From contig UQMO01000031.1 in the NCBI GenBank assembly GCA_900542125.1, forward strand, positions 1 to 26,943: a stretch of 26,943 nt of DNA. The letters are read 5' to 3'. The notes beneath the pieces are model-generated. The model had not been told where the DNA came from. It was given only the letters and a program-made list of their open reading frames with translations, and searched no databases. Positions 14,782 through 22,793 of the stretch are shown here, in pieces. Both the position numbers and the translations under genes were made by a program. Position 1 is the stretch's first letter, and every line of letters starts with the position of its first letter. This stretch comes from an uncultured Collinsella sp. (GTDB lineage Bacteria; Actinomycetota; Coriobacteriia; Coriobacteriales; Coriobacteriaceae).

Positions 14782-17490
14782 ATGCCCAAGATAGATGTAG
14801 AAGAACAGCTCAAGCTGCGATTTTTGCAGCCGTTGTCCTCATGCGCGCCGCGCCGTGTTGTGGTTTGGCACGATGCGGACGGCGAGTTTGCTCCTGAGTT
14901 TGAGCGATTGGCTGCCGAGGGTTTCGACGGCGTGGGGGCCGATGCCGGCGTAATGCCTGCTCACGGTGACTTTGAGCGCCCGGTGCGCTTTGTTGAGGCC
15001 TGCGAGGGCCGTATGTTTGCCGTCAAGAAGCTCATCAACCGCGATGACCTTGTGAGCGATATCTTGCTGTATCGCCGTTGCCCGCGCGGCAGGCTTGAGG
15101 GTGATTGGCTTGCCGATGTTGAGCTGTATGCCGATCAGTTCCAGGCTGACTATCTTTCGCTTTTGGCCGATCAGCTGGGCATCGAGAATATCGACGCCGT
15201 GCGCGAGAGCCTGCGCGAGCACAAGACGTTCTTTGATGCCAAGACCCGCTGCGCTAAGTTTGCCGCGTGTGTTCCACATGCCTCGGGCGCATCCGATATC
15301 GAACTCGGCATCCTTGCGGTGATTTTTGGCGGTAAAGAGCCTGGTGACGCGCGCCCCGCGTTTGTGCTGCGTGGCTGTATGACCATGCTGCTGCACGAGG
15401 GTCCCGAGGCGCTGGCTGAGTTGGCGGACAAGTACTGCGTGCGCGATGCCCTCTCTGCCTTCATTGTGCGTTGCTATGGGTTTGATGGGCCGCTTTACGA
15501 GCGTGACTCATTGCTTATGCTTGCATCCCATGTGCTCCTTACGGCGGCATCCACCGCGCTTCCCGAGGGAGCGCTCAAGGGGCTTGAAAGCCATGTGGCT
15601 CCCGCCTACGGGCCCTATTGCCTTGAGGCGGTGCGTGCGTGGGACCAGACCGCCGATACCCAGGCATCGAGCGAGGACCTATTTGAGATTTGCCGTTTGG
15701 TTGAGGACGCCCGCGGACTCTTTGCACGGTTCGAGACCTTACCGATCGATGTGCTGACCTCGCTTGATGTGTTTCCGTGCGTCAATGAGGCTGTGCTCTC
15801 GCAGCTGTTCTGCTCGTTTGCGCAAGGTGCAGACCGTGTTGAGGATGCGCGTGCCTTTGCTGCGCGCCGTTGCGACCTAAGCTGGTACCGTCGTGTCGAG
15901 AGCTACTTTGACCTGCTTGCCGCTGTGGCCGATATGTGTGCGTTTAGGCAGGCGCACGCGGGCGGGTTCCATCTGGCGCAGCCCCAGCAGGTGTGGGATG
16001 CCTACACGTCCGATTGGTATGTCATGGACGCTGCCTATCGCCATATGTGCACCGCGTATTTGCGGGCACGCTCCGTCGAGTGCGATGTGCTCGAGGAACC
16101 TGCCCGAGCCGTAGTGGACTGGGCGGAGAATCTCTACAGTAACTGGTTCTTGGCCGATGCCAATGCATGCTGGGCATCGGCTGCGCAAGGGGAGTGGGCC
16201 GATTGCGGCTACATCGAGGGGCCCGAACGACAGGATGAGTTCTACTGGCACGTGCTGCCCGCCTTTGTGGGCTCTGCCAAAACGAAGGTCGTTATCGTGA
16301 GCGACGCGCTGCGCTATGAGGTGGCCCGCGACGTCGCGGCGCTGCTCGAGCGCGAGCGTGGCGGTAATGTCAAGGTCTCTAGCATGCAGGCGGTCTTTCC
16401 CTCCATTACCGAGGTTGGTATGCCCGCGCTGCTGCCACACCAAGCGCTTAAGCTTGCAGCGGATGGCTCGTTTGTGCTGGCTGACGGCATGCCCACTGCG
16501 ACGACTCCGCAGCGCGAGGCCGTACTTGCTCACGTTGAGCCCACGGCCCGCGCTTTGCGCTCGAGCGCATTCCTCAACATGGCGGGAACCGAGCGTAAAG
16601 CGCTGCTCAAAGACTCCGAGCTCGTTTATCTCTACCACAACAAGATCGATGCCACGGGCGAGAAGGCCGCTACGCAGGATGACGTTTTCGATGCCTGCGC
16701 GGACGCCGTGGAGGAACTTGCCGCATTGGCGCGACGCGTGTGCACCGACGCTCCGGGCGCGCGTGTTGTTATAACGGCGGATCATGGCTTTATCTACACG
16801 CGTCGGGAACTTAACGAGTGCCAGATGCTCGGCAAGCCAGACCTTCCCTTCCTTGACGCTCCCGTCATGCACGGCAAACGTCATCTGGTGGTGCCCAACG
16901 AGGCCGTGGCCAAGCTTTCGGACGAGGCGCGCGGGGTGTTTGCTGATGTTGACATGGGGCGTTTGGGTGCCGGCTTTGAGGGGTTTGCCCCGCGTGAGAA
17001 CGTGCACTTCAAACGACCCGGCGGTACTAACAACTACGTACACGGCGGCATGAGCCTGCAGGAGCTCTGCGTGCCCGTTATCGGTTTTTGGCGTGCGCGC
17101 TCGGGTTCCAAGGACTTTGTCGACACGCGCGCGGCGACGCTGCGCGTACTAAGTGAGGGACGCCGAGTGACCAACTCGCTCTTCTCGGTCAACTTGATCC
17201 AGGAAGAACCCGTCCAAGGCAAGGTTTTGCCGTGCGAGTACGAGCTGGTGTTTACCGATGCAAGTGGCAACGAGGTGAGCGATACGGTCAAGGCGCATGC
17301 TAACAAGACTTCTGTCAACTCGCAGGAGCGCGTGGTGCATGCCAAGTTTGCGTTGCATGCAACGGATGGATTCTCGGCCAAGGGTCCGTACTATCTGGTC
17401 TGCCGCGAGCGCGAGACGGGCAAGATCGTTTGGCGCGAGACGTATACCATCGCTGTTTCGTTTGCCCCTGTTGCTGACTTTGGTTTTTAG
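14782..17490 (+). CDS. pglZ: BREX alkaline-phosphatase-like protein PglZ
   Basis: 902 residues, close to the family's 830-900. The C-terminal half is the PglZ domain of the alkaline phosphatase superfamily: VVIVSDALRYEVARD with the metal-site D508, then VVITADHGFIYTRREL with D667/H668, and YVHGGMSLQELCVPVIGF, where the HGG-S pattern supplies another metal-binding histidine. The N-terminal half is helical and BREX-specific. A beta-rich C-terminal tail (about 800-902) follows. The protein is essential for BREX and suggested to have metal-dependent nuclease or phosphodiesterase activity. ATG 14782 has GGTAAGGA upstream. Its stop codon overlaps the ribosome binding site of brxL (TAGGAG), so the two are translationally linked. 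Confidence 0.93.
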   Translation: MPKIDVEEQLKLRFLQPLSSCAPRRVVVWHDADGEFAPEFERLAAEGFDGVGADAGVMPAHGDFERPVRFVEACEGRMFAVKKLINRDDLVSDILLYRRCPRGRLEGDWLADVELYADQFQADYLSLLADQLGIENIDAVRESLREHKTFFDAKTRCAKFAACVPHASGASDIELGILAVIFGGKEPGDARPAFVLRGCMTMLLHEGPEALAELADKYCVRDALSAFIVRCYGFDGPLYERDSLLMLASHVLLTAASTALPEGALKGLESHVAPAYGPYCLEAVRAWDQTADTQASSEDLFEICRLVEDARGLFARFETLPIDVLTSLDVFPCVNEAVLSQLFCSFAQGADRVEDARAFAARRCDLSWYRRVESYFDLLAAVADMCAFRQAHAGGFHLAQPQQVWDAYTSDWYVMDAAYRHMCTAYLRARSVECDVLEEPARAVVDWAENLYSNWFLADANACWASAAQGEWADCGYIEGPERQDEFYWHVLPAFVGSAKTKVVIVSDALRYEVARDVAALLERERGGNVKVSSMQAVFPSITEVGMPALLPHQALKLAADGSFVLADGMPTATTPQREAVLAHVEPTARALRSSAFLNMAGTERKALLKDSELVYLYHNKIDATGEKAATQDDVFDACADAVEELAALARRVCTDAPGARVVITADHGFIYTRRELNECQMLGKPDLPFLDAPVMHGKRHLVVPNEAVAKLSDEARGVFADVDMGRLGAGFEGFAPRENVHFKRPGGTNNYVHGGMSLQELCVPVIGFWRARSGSKDFVDTRAATLRVLSEGRRVTNSLFSVNLIQEEPVQGKVLPCEYELVFTDASGNEVSDTVKAHANKTSVNSQERVVHAKFALHATDGFSAKGPYYLVCRERETGKIVWRETYTIAVSFAPVADFGF

Positions 17491-17503
17491 GAGTGTGCCC
17501 TAT

Positions 17504-19837
17504 ATGTTTGATAGCAATGACGACAATCTGTGGGAAGTTCCCTCGATTGATATGAATGCGCCGGTGCGGGCTGCGGTGTCTGCAGAGGAGGCCGTGCCTG
17601 CTGCGGAGGCTGAGACTGCTGCGCCCGCTGAGTCTGCGGTAGCCGTCGAGGACGAGTCCTCGACCGATGGCTATGACCAGGCCGTGGCCGAGGCCCCCGA
17701 GGACGACGGCTACGACATGGATGGGCTGGACGGCAAGCTGCTCGAGCACTTTGCTGGCAAGATCGTGCGCAAGGACCTGACGGCCCTTATGAAGCGCGGT
17801 GCCAACGTGCCCACCTTTGTGTTGGAGTATCTGCTGGGTATGTACTGCTCGACCGATGACGAGGAAGCCGTGGCAGAGGGCTTGGATCGCATCCGCAGGA
17901 TTCTCACCGATAACTACGTGCGTCCCGACGAGTCCGAGCGCATTAAGTCCAAGATCCGTGAGCTGGGCCGTTTTACCATCATCGACAAGGTCACGGCCAA
18001 GCTCGACGAGTACAAAGACATCTACGTGGCCTCGTTTGCCAACCTGACCATTGAGCCGTTTGTGATGCCGGCCGAGTACGTGCGCGACTATTCCAAGATT
18101 CTGCAGGGTGGTATTTGGTGCATCATGAGCATCGAGTATCGTCACCCCTTGGATGAGGAAGACGAGTTTGGCATGGAGGTCTTTGGCGATGATGCGCCGC
18201 GCCGCGCCAAGGCCAAGCGTAAGAAGCGTGGGCCCGAGGACTCTCCGTTTAGCGTGGCGTCGCTCACGCCCATCCAGATGCCCAACCTGGACCTGGATGC
18301 CATGGTCGAAGAGCGCCAGTATTTCTCGCGCGACGAGTGGCTCAACATGCTGCTACGCTCCGCTGGTTATGAGCCCAGTGAGCTTTCCGAGAAAGAGCGC
18401 CTGCACTTTATCGAGCGTATGGTGCCGCTCATCGAGCGCAACTACAACCTGTGCGAGCTGGGTCCCCGCGGTACCGGTAAGAGCCACATCTACAAAGAGG
18501 TCTCGCCCTACGCCATTTTGCTTTCGGGTGGCCAGACCACCACGGCCAACCTGTTCGGCCGTATGAACTCCATGCGAGCCGACCGCGTGGGCCTGGTGGG
18601 ACACTGGGATTGCGTGACGTTCGACGAGGTCGCCGGCATGCGGTTTAAGGACACCAACGCCGTGCAGATCATGAAAGACTACATGGCGAGTGGCAGTTAC
18701 GCGCGCGGCCGCGACCAGATCAACGCCGATGCCTCTATGGTCTTTGAGGGCAACATCAACGACACCGTGCAAAACGTCCTTAAGACCACGCACCTGTTTG
18801 ATCCGTTCCCGCCGGAGTTTAACAACGATTCGGCTTTCTTTGACCGCATCCATTATTACCTGCCGGGCTGGGAGATTCCCAAGATGCGCTCGAGCCTACT
18901 GACCGGGCATTACGGCCTGATTACCGATTGTCTGTCGGAGTTTTGCAAGGAGATGCGCCGCAAGGACTTTACGCACCATATCGACCGGTATTTCCGCTTT
19001 AACAGCGACTTTAACAAGCGCGACGAGATCGCCGTGCGCAAGACCTTTAGCGGTCTGGCCAAGCTACTGTTCCCCGACGAGGCCATGGACAAGGACGACG
19101 TGCGCTGGCTGTTGGACTACGCCATCGAAGGCCGTCGCCGCGTAAAGGAGCAGCTCAAGATTATGGCGGGCGTTGAGTTTATCGACGTCAACCTGGGCTA
19201 TATGGATGCCGACAACCCGCAGGACGTGCACGTGGTGCGCGTGCCCGAGCAGAGCGAGGACACGCTGATTCCCGACGGGCCGCTGCTGTCCGGTCACGTG
19301 TTTGGCGTGGGCAGGTCGCAGGGCGGCGAGGTTGCCGTGTACAAGTTGGAGAACAAGGCCGTTGCCGGCGAGTGCAAGTTTAAGCACGAGGGCGTGGCCT
19401 TTAACAAGCCGGTGCGCGATACGCTGGAGGCCGCGTTCGACAATTTTGTGAACCTGGCGAACCGCGTGGCGCCGGGCATGCACATTGGCTCCAAGGATTA
19501 CCTGCTGTTCTACAACGACCTACAGAGTAAGGGCCTGTCCGAGGAGGTTTCGCTCGCCGAGTTTGTGGGCCTGTGCTCTGCGGCGTGCAACCGCCCGGTG
19601 ATGCCCGCGCTGGCGATTCCGGGCATCTTGCGCATGTCGGGCTCCATGGACGAGATCCGTGGGCTCGAAGACATTATGCGCGTGGCCAAAAACGCCGGTG
19701 CCAAGCGCGTGATTTTGCCGCTGAGCGCCATCGCGGGCCTGCAGAGTGTTTCTTCCGAGATTATTTCGGGGTTGAGCCCGGTGTTCTACATGGATGGCGA
19801 TCCCGTCGACGCCGCGAAGAAGGCACTGGACCTGTAG
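17504..19837 (+). CDS. brxL: BREX AAA+ / Lon-like protein BrxL
   Basis: 777 residues, the last core gene of type 1 BREX. An acidic, alanine-rich leader of about 75 residues precedes the conserved part that begins LDGKLLEHFAGKIVRKDLT. The signature VPTFVLEYLLGMYC follows. AAA+ motifs are GPRGTGKSH (320-328) and VTFDEVAG (D374/E375), with EASMVF-like DASMVFEGNIND and FFDRIHYYLPGWEIP after them. The last 200 residues align with the Lon protease fold (CNRPVMPALAIPGILRMSG, then GAKRVILP), but the positions of the Lon Ser and Lys appear substituted, so proteolysis is doubtful. BrxL family members form DNA-binding rings. ATG 17504 is placed by TAGGAG 10 bases upstream; the frame is open further upstream, but only over pglZ. 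The leader is longer than usual. Confidence 0.93.
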   Translation: MFDSNDDNLWEVPSIDMNAPVRAAVSAEEAVPAAEAETAAPAESAVAVEDESSTDGYDQAVAEAPEDDGYDMDGLDGKLLEHFAGKIVRKDLTALMKRGANVPTFVLEYLLGMYCSTDDEEAVAEGLDRIRRILTDNYVRPDESERIKSKIRELGRFTIIDKVTAKLDEYKDIYVASFANLTIEPFVMPAEYVRDYSKILQGGIWCIMSIEYRHPLDEEDEFGMEVFGDDAPRRAKAKRKKRGPEDSPFSVASLTPIQMPNLDLDAMVEERQYFSRDEWLNMLLRSAGYEPSELSEKERLHFIERMVPLIERNYNLCELGPRGTGKSHIYKEVSPYAILLSGGQTTTANLFGRMNSMRADRVGLVGHWDCVTFDEVAGMRFKDTNAVQIMKDYMASGSYARGRDQINADASMVFEGNINDTVQNVLKTTHLFDPFPPEFNNDSAFFDRIHYYLPGWEIPKMRSSLLTGHYGLITDCLSEFCKEMRRKDFTHHIDRYFRFNSDFNKRDEIAVRKTFSGLAKLLFPDEAMDKDDVRWLLDYAIEGRRRVKEQLKIMAGVEFIDVNLGYMDADNPQDVHVVRVPEQSEDTLIPDGPLLSGHVFGVGRSQGGEVAVYKLENKAVAGECKFKHEGVAFNKPVRDTLEAAFDNFVNLANRVAPGMHIGSKDYLLFYNDLQSKGLSEEVSLAEFVGLCSAACNRPVMPALAIPGILRMSGSMDEIRGLEDIMRVAKNAGAKRVILPLSAIAGLQSVSSEIISGLSPVFYMDGDPVDAAKKALDL

Positions 19838-19911
19838 AAGTGCGGGCGAGCGGGTTTGCGTACGCGTGGGCCCGCGAGCGTATAGGCGTGTTCGGGTAAG
19901 GAGGCCTCGCC

Positions 19912-21264
19912 ATGGCGGACGAGCGTTGCGTTGGCGAGTTGCTCGACGAGCTGTTTGGCTTTGAATCGGTAGGCAAGCGTCAGACGGCGCTTGAGCAGTA
20001 CGATCGCGGGGAGCTGGTGCGCAAGGCGCGCTCCCGTGAGCTGTTGGGTGTGCTTAAGGGCGTCGAGGCTTCCGAGCACGCTGCGCGCGAGTCTGCCGTG
20101 CGGGCTGTTGACGGGTATGTTCGCCGTGTTGAGGGCGCCGCGCTTGCACGCGCTCGCAAGCAGGCGGGCATTGTTGGACCGCTACGGATGGAGCGCCGCT
20201 ATGCTGCCTTTTTGCGCATGGAGGAGAAGGCCGAGTTGCTGGCCCGTTTGGAGCAGACGCTTGCGTTTATCGAGGTAAAGCTGCGGGCCAATACTGCGGC
20301 CAAGGTTCGCACGGCGTACGATGTCGCGGGGGCTTTGGTGTTGCAGGGCACGGCGCGTTTGAGTGACGTGCGCGTTGTGGATGCCGTGCCCCTGGATGCC
20401 GATCTGCTATGTACGCAGCTGGAGCAGATGCGCTGTGCCGCCGACGCGACGGACCTTGCGGGTATGATCACAGCGACGTTTGAGTCCGAGCTGAGTGCGA
20501 CTGGCCCGCAGGGCACTGACGGGTTTGCGGGCGATGTTGCTGGTGACGTGGCGTTGGAGCGTGAACTTACCAACGTGCGCGGTGCTGCGCAGCGGGCACG
20601 CTTGGCGGCGCAGGCGTATCGGGCCGAGCGTGCCGCCCGTATTGCGGGGAGCATGGTGGAGCCGGTATCGTTGCCCGAGCCTGCGCGCGTTGCGATCGAG
20701 ACGGCGTGCGATGCCGGGGAGCTTTCCGAGTTGCTCGCTCAGGTTAAGAAGTCGTTTGAGACCTACCGTCGTGTTGTTGCCGACGGCGGGTTATTCTGCG
20801 CGTTTGGCACGGGCTCGCCGCACGGCATTTGTTGCGGCACGAGCTATTTGGACTACGATTCTCGGCTTGATGAGGACGTGCTGGTGGGCGAGTACGATGG
20901 TGCAACCAGGCATACTGTTCGGCGTGAGGTTACGATTCCCGAGCTGGTGGATGAGGCTTCTGCCGAGGGCGGCGATTCGCTCAAGGTTGCCGTGGCGCGC
21001 ATGCGCGAGTTTAACGGGCGTCGCTACGATGGTGTGCTGGATGAGGATCCTGCGCGCCATGTGAATGCGTTTTGGTATGGACTCAAAAAGCTCAGCCAGT
21101 ATTGCGAGGCTGCCGTGCGTGTGGATGAGCGTGCTTGGGATTGCTTTATCGATAAGGTGCAGTTCGCCTACGATGAGCCCGTGGGGCGTTTGGCTGCACA
21201 GATGGACGACAAGCAGGTTGCGGCTTTTGTTGCTGCTGTGGACGCGCTCGGTGCTAGTGAGTAG
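19912..21264 (+). CDS. Uncharacterised protein downstream of brxL
   Basis: 450 residues, not recognised. The first 270 residues are nearly all alpha-helical, Ala/Arg/Glu-rich, with probable coiled coils (about 45-130 and 190-245). The C-terminal part is mixed, with a Gly/Cys stretch (FGTGSPHGICCGTSYLDYDS, about 300-320) followed by EDVLVGEYDG and a final helical region with FWYGLKKLSQYC. No signal peptide or membrane span. ATG 19912 has an excellent AAGGAGG. It starts 74 bp after brxL and 27 bp before the next small gene, in the same direction, so operon membership is likely. It could be a BREX accessory protein of Coriobacteria or a neighbour co-transcribed by chance; I see no motif that decides. 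Confidence 0.75.
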   Translation: MADERCVGELLDELFGFESVGKRQTALEQYDRGELVRKARSRELLGVLKGVEASEHAARESAVRAVDGYVRRVEGAALARARKQAGIVGPLRMERRYAAFLRMEEKAELLARLEQTLAFIEVKLRANTAAKVRTAYDVAGALVLQGTARLSDVRVVDAVPLDADLLCTQLEQMRCAADATDLAGMITATFESELSATGPQGTDGFAGDVAGDVALERELTNVRGAAQRARLAAQAYRAERAARIAGSMVEPVSLPEPARVAIETACDAGELSELLAQVKKSFETYRRVVADGGLFCAFGTGSPHGICCGTSYLDYDSRLDEDVLVGEYDGATRHTVRREVTIPELVDEASAEGGDSLKVAVARMREFNGRRYDGVLDEDPARHVNAFWYGLKKLSQYCEAAVRVDERAWDCFIDKVQFAYDEPVGRLAAQMDDKQVAAFVAAVDALGASE

Positions 21265-21291
21265 GGGCTTGGCTCGATAGGAGGTTGCACC

Positions 21292-21495
21292 ATGAAGATC
21301 GAAGTTGACGTAGATCAGCTGCGCGAGAGCCTGCTCGACCGTGCGGGGAGTGCGGCTGGCGTAGGCTTTCCGGCCGCTATGCTCGATGTGGTGGATATTG
21401 AGGACGAGTCGCCCCAAGAGCTCCTAGCCCGAGCCGAACGCGAAGGCCTCGACCTCCGCGACTTTGCCGCCGACGATGACTACGGAGCGTGGTGA
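21292..21495 (+). CDS. Small acidic conserved protein
   Basis: 67 residues, strongly acidic, no transmembrane segment. MKIEVDVDQLRESLLDRAGSA starts it, and FPAAMLDVVDIEDESPQELL forms a middle helix-turn. It resembles short acidic proteins from gut Firmicutes and Coriobacteria with the pattern LR-LLD-GTA-GFPAA-D--DIE, whose function I do not know. ATAGGAGG precedes the ATG by 7 bases. It is the last gene of the run that begins at brxA, and it converges with the DUF3800 gene with only 7 bp between stops. A possible antitoxin or anti-repressor role would be speculation. Confidence 0.7.
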   Translation: MKIEVDVDQLRESLLDRAGSAAGVGFPAAMLDVVDIEDESPQELLARAEREGLDLRDFAADDDYGAW

Positions 21496-21502
21496 CCCCG
21501 GG

Positions 21503-22180
21503 TCAGTTCATCCTTTTCTTCCTGAGATATAAGAGAAATCCCTTTTTGAACGTCCTTCGGGTTCCAAAAAATAGCCGATCCGTCTTGGTTTCTTCCTTAC
21601 TGTCAAACTTGATAGCCGTTAGCTCGATCGTGCAGATGTAGTCGGCAACTTGGAATAGCCGGTAGGCTCGTGGTGTGGCTTCTCGGTATACGATGACATC
21701 CCTTGCTAGAACGTACTCAAGCGCAGAATGAATGACCTCCGTTACAATCGGTTGGCCGTTGTCGTAGTAAATCTTAACGGTGTCGTATCGCTGGAAGAAT
21801 TCCAGATGGTCGAAAAGTTCAACTGTGAGGTCTCGCCTCATTCTCTCCGCAAGACCGTTTTGATTGTCGGCGAATTCGCTCATTCGGTATTGCATGCAGA
21901 GGTAACGTATGGGGAGATGCTGAATGAACGCGCGAAATGCGCTCAGCATGTGCCGTCGATGCTCTTTGGGAAGATCTTTGTAGTCGCCGTTTCCATTCAG
22001 TAGGGGTCCTGCATGAAAAGGCGTATTGGGAAGCGAGGACTGCGAAAGGGCGCGCTCGTAGTGGTCAATGCGTTCAACGATTGCATCGTTTTGATCGTGA
22101 AAAACGAGGGTGACGAGGTAGTAGTTGGAGACGCCTCCGAGGTCGCCAGATTCGTCAACAAAGACGGAGAGTTCGCTCAT
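21503..22180 (-). CDS. DUF3800 domain protein
   Basis: 225 residues. VFVDESGD near the N-terminus (D9, E10) is the hallmark of DUF3800 proteins, predicted to adopt an RNase H-like fold with acidic catalytic residues. Further family-like segments are the YYLVTLVFH strand, FHAGPLLNG, KIYYDNGQPIVTEVI, and FQVADYICTIEL, whose aspartate probably completes the active site. The C-terminus is very basic (RRTFKKGFLLYLRKKR). ATG 22180 is preferred over ATG 22201 because GGAGG lies 7 bases upstream and the domain begins there. It sits behind a promoter, a small structured RNA and its terminator (22200-22326), so expression depends on read-through. It is slightly AT-richer than BREX genes. Possible role: toxin or RNA-guided/RNA-inhibited nuclease; not proven. 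Confidence 0.85.
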   Translation of the reverse strand: MSELSVFVDESGDLGGVSNYYLVTLVFHDQNDAIVERIDHYERALSQSSLPNTPFHAGPLLNGNGDYKDLPKEHRRHMLSAFRAFIQHLPIRYLCMQYRMSEFADNQNGLAERMRRDLTVELFDHLEFFQRYDTVKIYYDNGQPIVTEVIHSALEYVLARDVIVYREATPRAYRLFQVADYICTIELTAIKFDSKEETKTDRLFFGTRRTFKKGFLLYLRKKRMN

Positions 22181-22199
22181 GGTGGGCCTCCATTTTTGC

Positions 22200-22292
22200 A
22201 AAAAAATGCCGGGGGTAAGACCCCGGCTCTTGGAGGCCCCTCTCTTGGAGGGAACCGACTTCTTTATACCACGAGATGAGGGGCGCTTTCAA
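22200..22292 (-). ncRNA. DUF3800-associated structured RNA, copy A
   Basis: Predicted transcript of about 92 nt from the start at about 22291 to a T7 run at 22206-22200. Hairpin 1 is CCCTC-CAAGA-GAGGG (22252-22238), extended by an outer GG/CC pair. Hairpin 2 is GCCGGGG-TCTTA-CCCCCGGC (22227-22208) followed by A and T7, an intrinsic terminator. It lies directly upstream of the DUF3800 gene. Structured RNAs upstream of DUF3800 genes are known from comparative genomics (DUF3800-I and following motifs); which class this belongs to, or whether it is new, I cannot say. Confidence 0.75.
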
Positions 22293-22297
22293 GTAAA

Positions 22298-22326
22298 ATT
22301 ATAGTATGCAAACATATGTTCGTCAA
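22298..22326 (-). promoter_or_regulatory. Strong promoter for RNA copy A and the DUF3800 gene
   Basis: On the minus strand TTGACG (22321-22326), exactly 17 nt, then TATAAT (22298-22303). Transcription should begin near 22291, which is where sequence similarity between RNA copies A and B also begins. Confidence 0.85.
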
Positions 22327-22436
22327 ACTACCTGCGAAAAGTCCTTAGCCGTTAAGAGGTGGGGTAGGGCGGCTCGTAAATTGCAGACGCAATAGCGCCG
22401 GCAGTTTCGCGAGGACTATTTAGTCTTGACTCGCAT

Positions 22437-22529
22437 AAAAAATGCCGGGGGACATCCCCCGGCTCTTGGAGGTCCCTCTATTCGAGGGTACCGAATTCTT
22501 TATAGCATGAGATCGGACGGCTTTCAAAT
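22437..22529 (-). ncRNA. DUF3800-associated structured RNA, copy B
   Basis: Second copy on the same strand, similar to copy A across its whole length from TTGAAAGC through TATAAAGAA-TCGG to the terminator. Hairpin 1 is GGT-A-CCCTC-GAATA-GAGGG-ACC, with the loop and outer pair changed but pairing kept. Hairpin 2 is a perfect 8-bp GCCGGGGG/CCCCCGGC with an ATGT loop, followed by A and T6. No -10/-35 is visible upstream, so it may be silent or transcribed from elsewhere. It is not followed by a gene. Confidence 0.7.
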
Positions 22530-22597
22530 GACGCCATGTGGATGGGATGGCGCGCCTGATAAAGCCCTCAATGAATGGCATCTAACTAGCGTTCGTG

Positions 22598-22666
22598 ATG
22601 TGATAGAAGTCGGTTATCTCAAAAGAGAAGGCTTCCTAGTGCCGGGGACGTTTTCCCCGGCTTTTT
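22598..22666 (+). ncRNA. DUF3800-associated structured RNA, diverged copy C (opposite strand)
   Basis: On the plus strand GAAGTCGGTT (22606-22615) matches copy A. It is followed by TCTC-AAAA-GAGA in place of CCCTC/GAGGG, then GGC-TCC-AG, and the terminator GCCGGGG-ACGTTTT-CCCCGGC-TTTTT (22641-22666). The order of elements equals copies A and B while stems differ by compensating changes. The 5' end is uncertain and no clear promoter is seen. No DUF3800 gene follows it. Confidence 0.6.
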
Positions 22667-22697
22667 CATTACGGTGTCAATTCAAATGTTTTTCAAC

Positions 22698-22793
22698 CCA
22701 TCCCCTCAATAACTTGCGGTGAAATAGGGGCTGTTTAGGCTGCTAGATGGCCTATTCAGTCCCTATTTCACCGCAAGTTATGGGTGGGGAGGG
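22698..22793. repeat. Long inverted repeat downstream of the antiporter gene
   Basis: A 21-bp perfect arm ATAACTTGCGGTGAAATAGG(G) at 22709-22729 pairs with 22761-22781. The stem continues inward through G-CTG / CAG-T and AGGC/GCCT with two T-T mismatches, giving about 30 pairs around a TGCTAGATG loop. Outer C-rich (22698-22706) and G-rich (22782-22792) flanks could add pairs. It lies 12 bp past the antiporter stop. It may be a bidirectional terminator without a clear U-tract, or a dispersed palindromic repeat. Confidence 0.7.

Noticed and set aside
15877..17043. 388-codon minus-strand open frame inside pglZ
   Set aside because: Antisense shadow of the PglZ domain; no ribosome binding site and no recognisable family.
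17297..17503. Upstream extension of brxL
   Set aside because: It overlaps the end of pglZ, and ATG 17504 has its own ribosome binding site.
22200..22530. CRISPR array or tandem antitoxin repeats
   Set aside because: There are only two same-strand copies, about 93 bp each with about 145 bp between; no short regular repeats or spacers, no cas genes.
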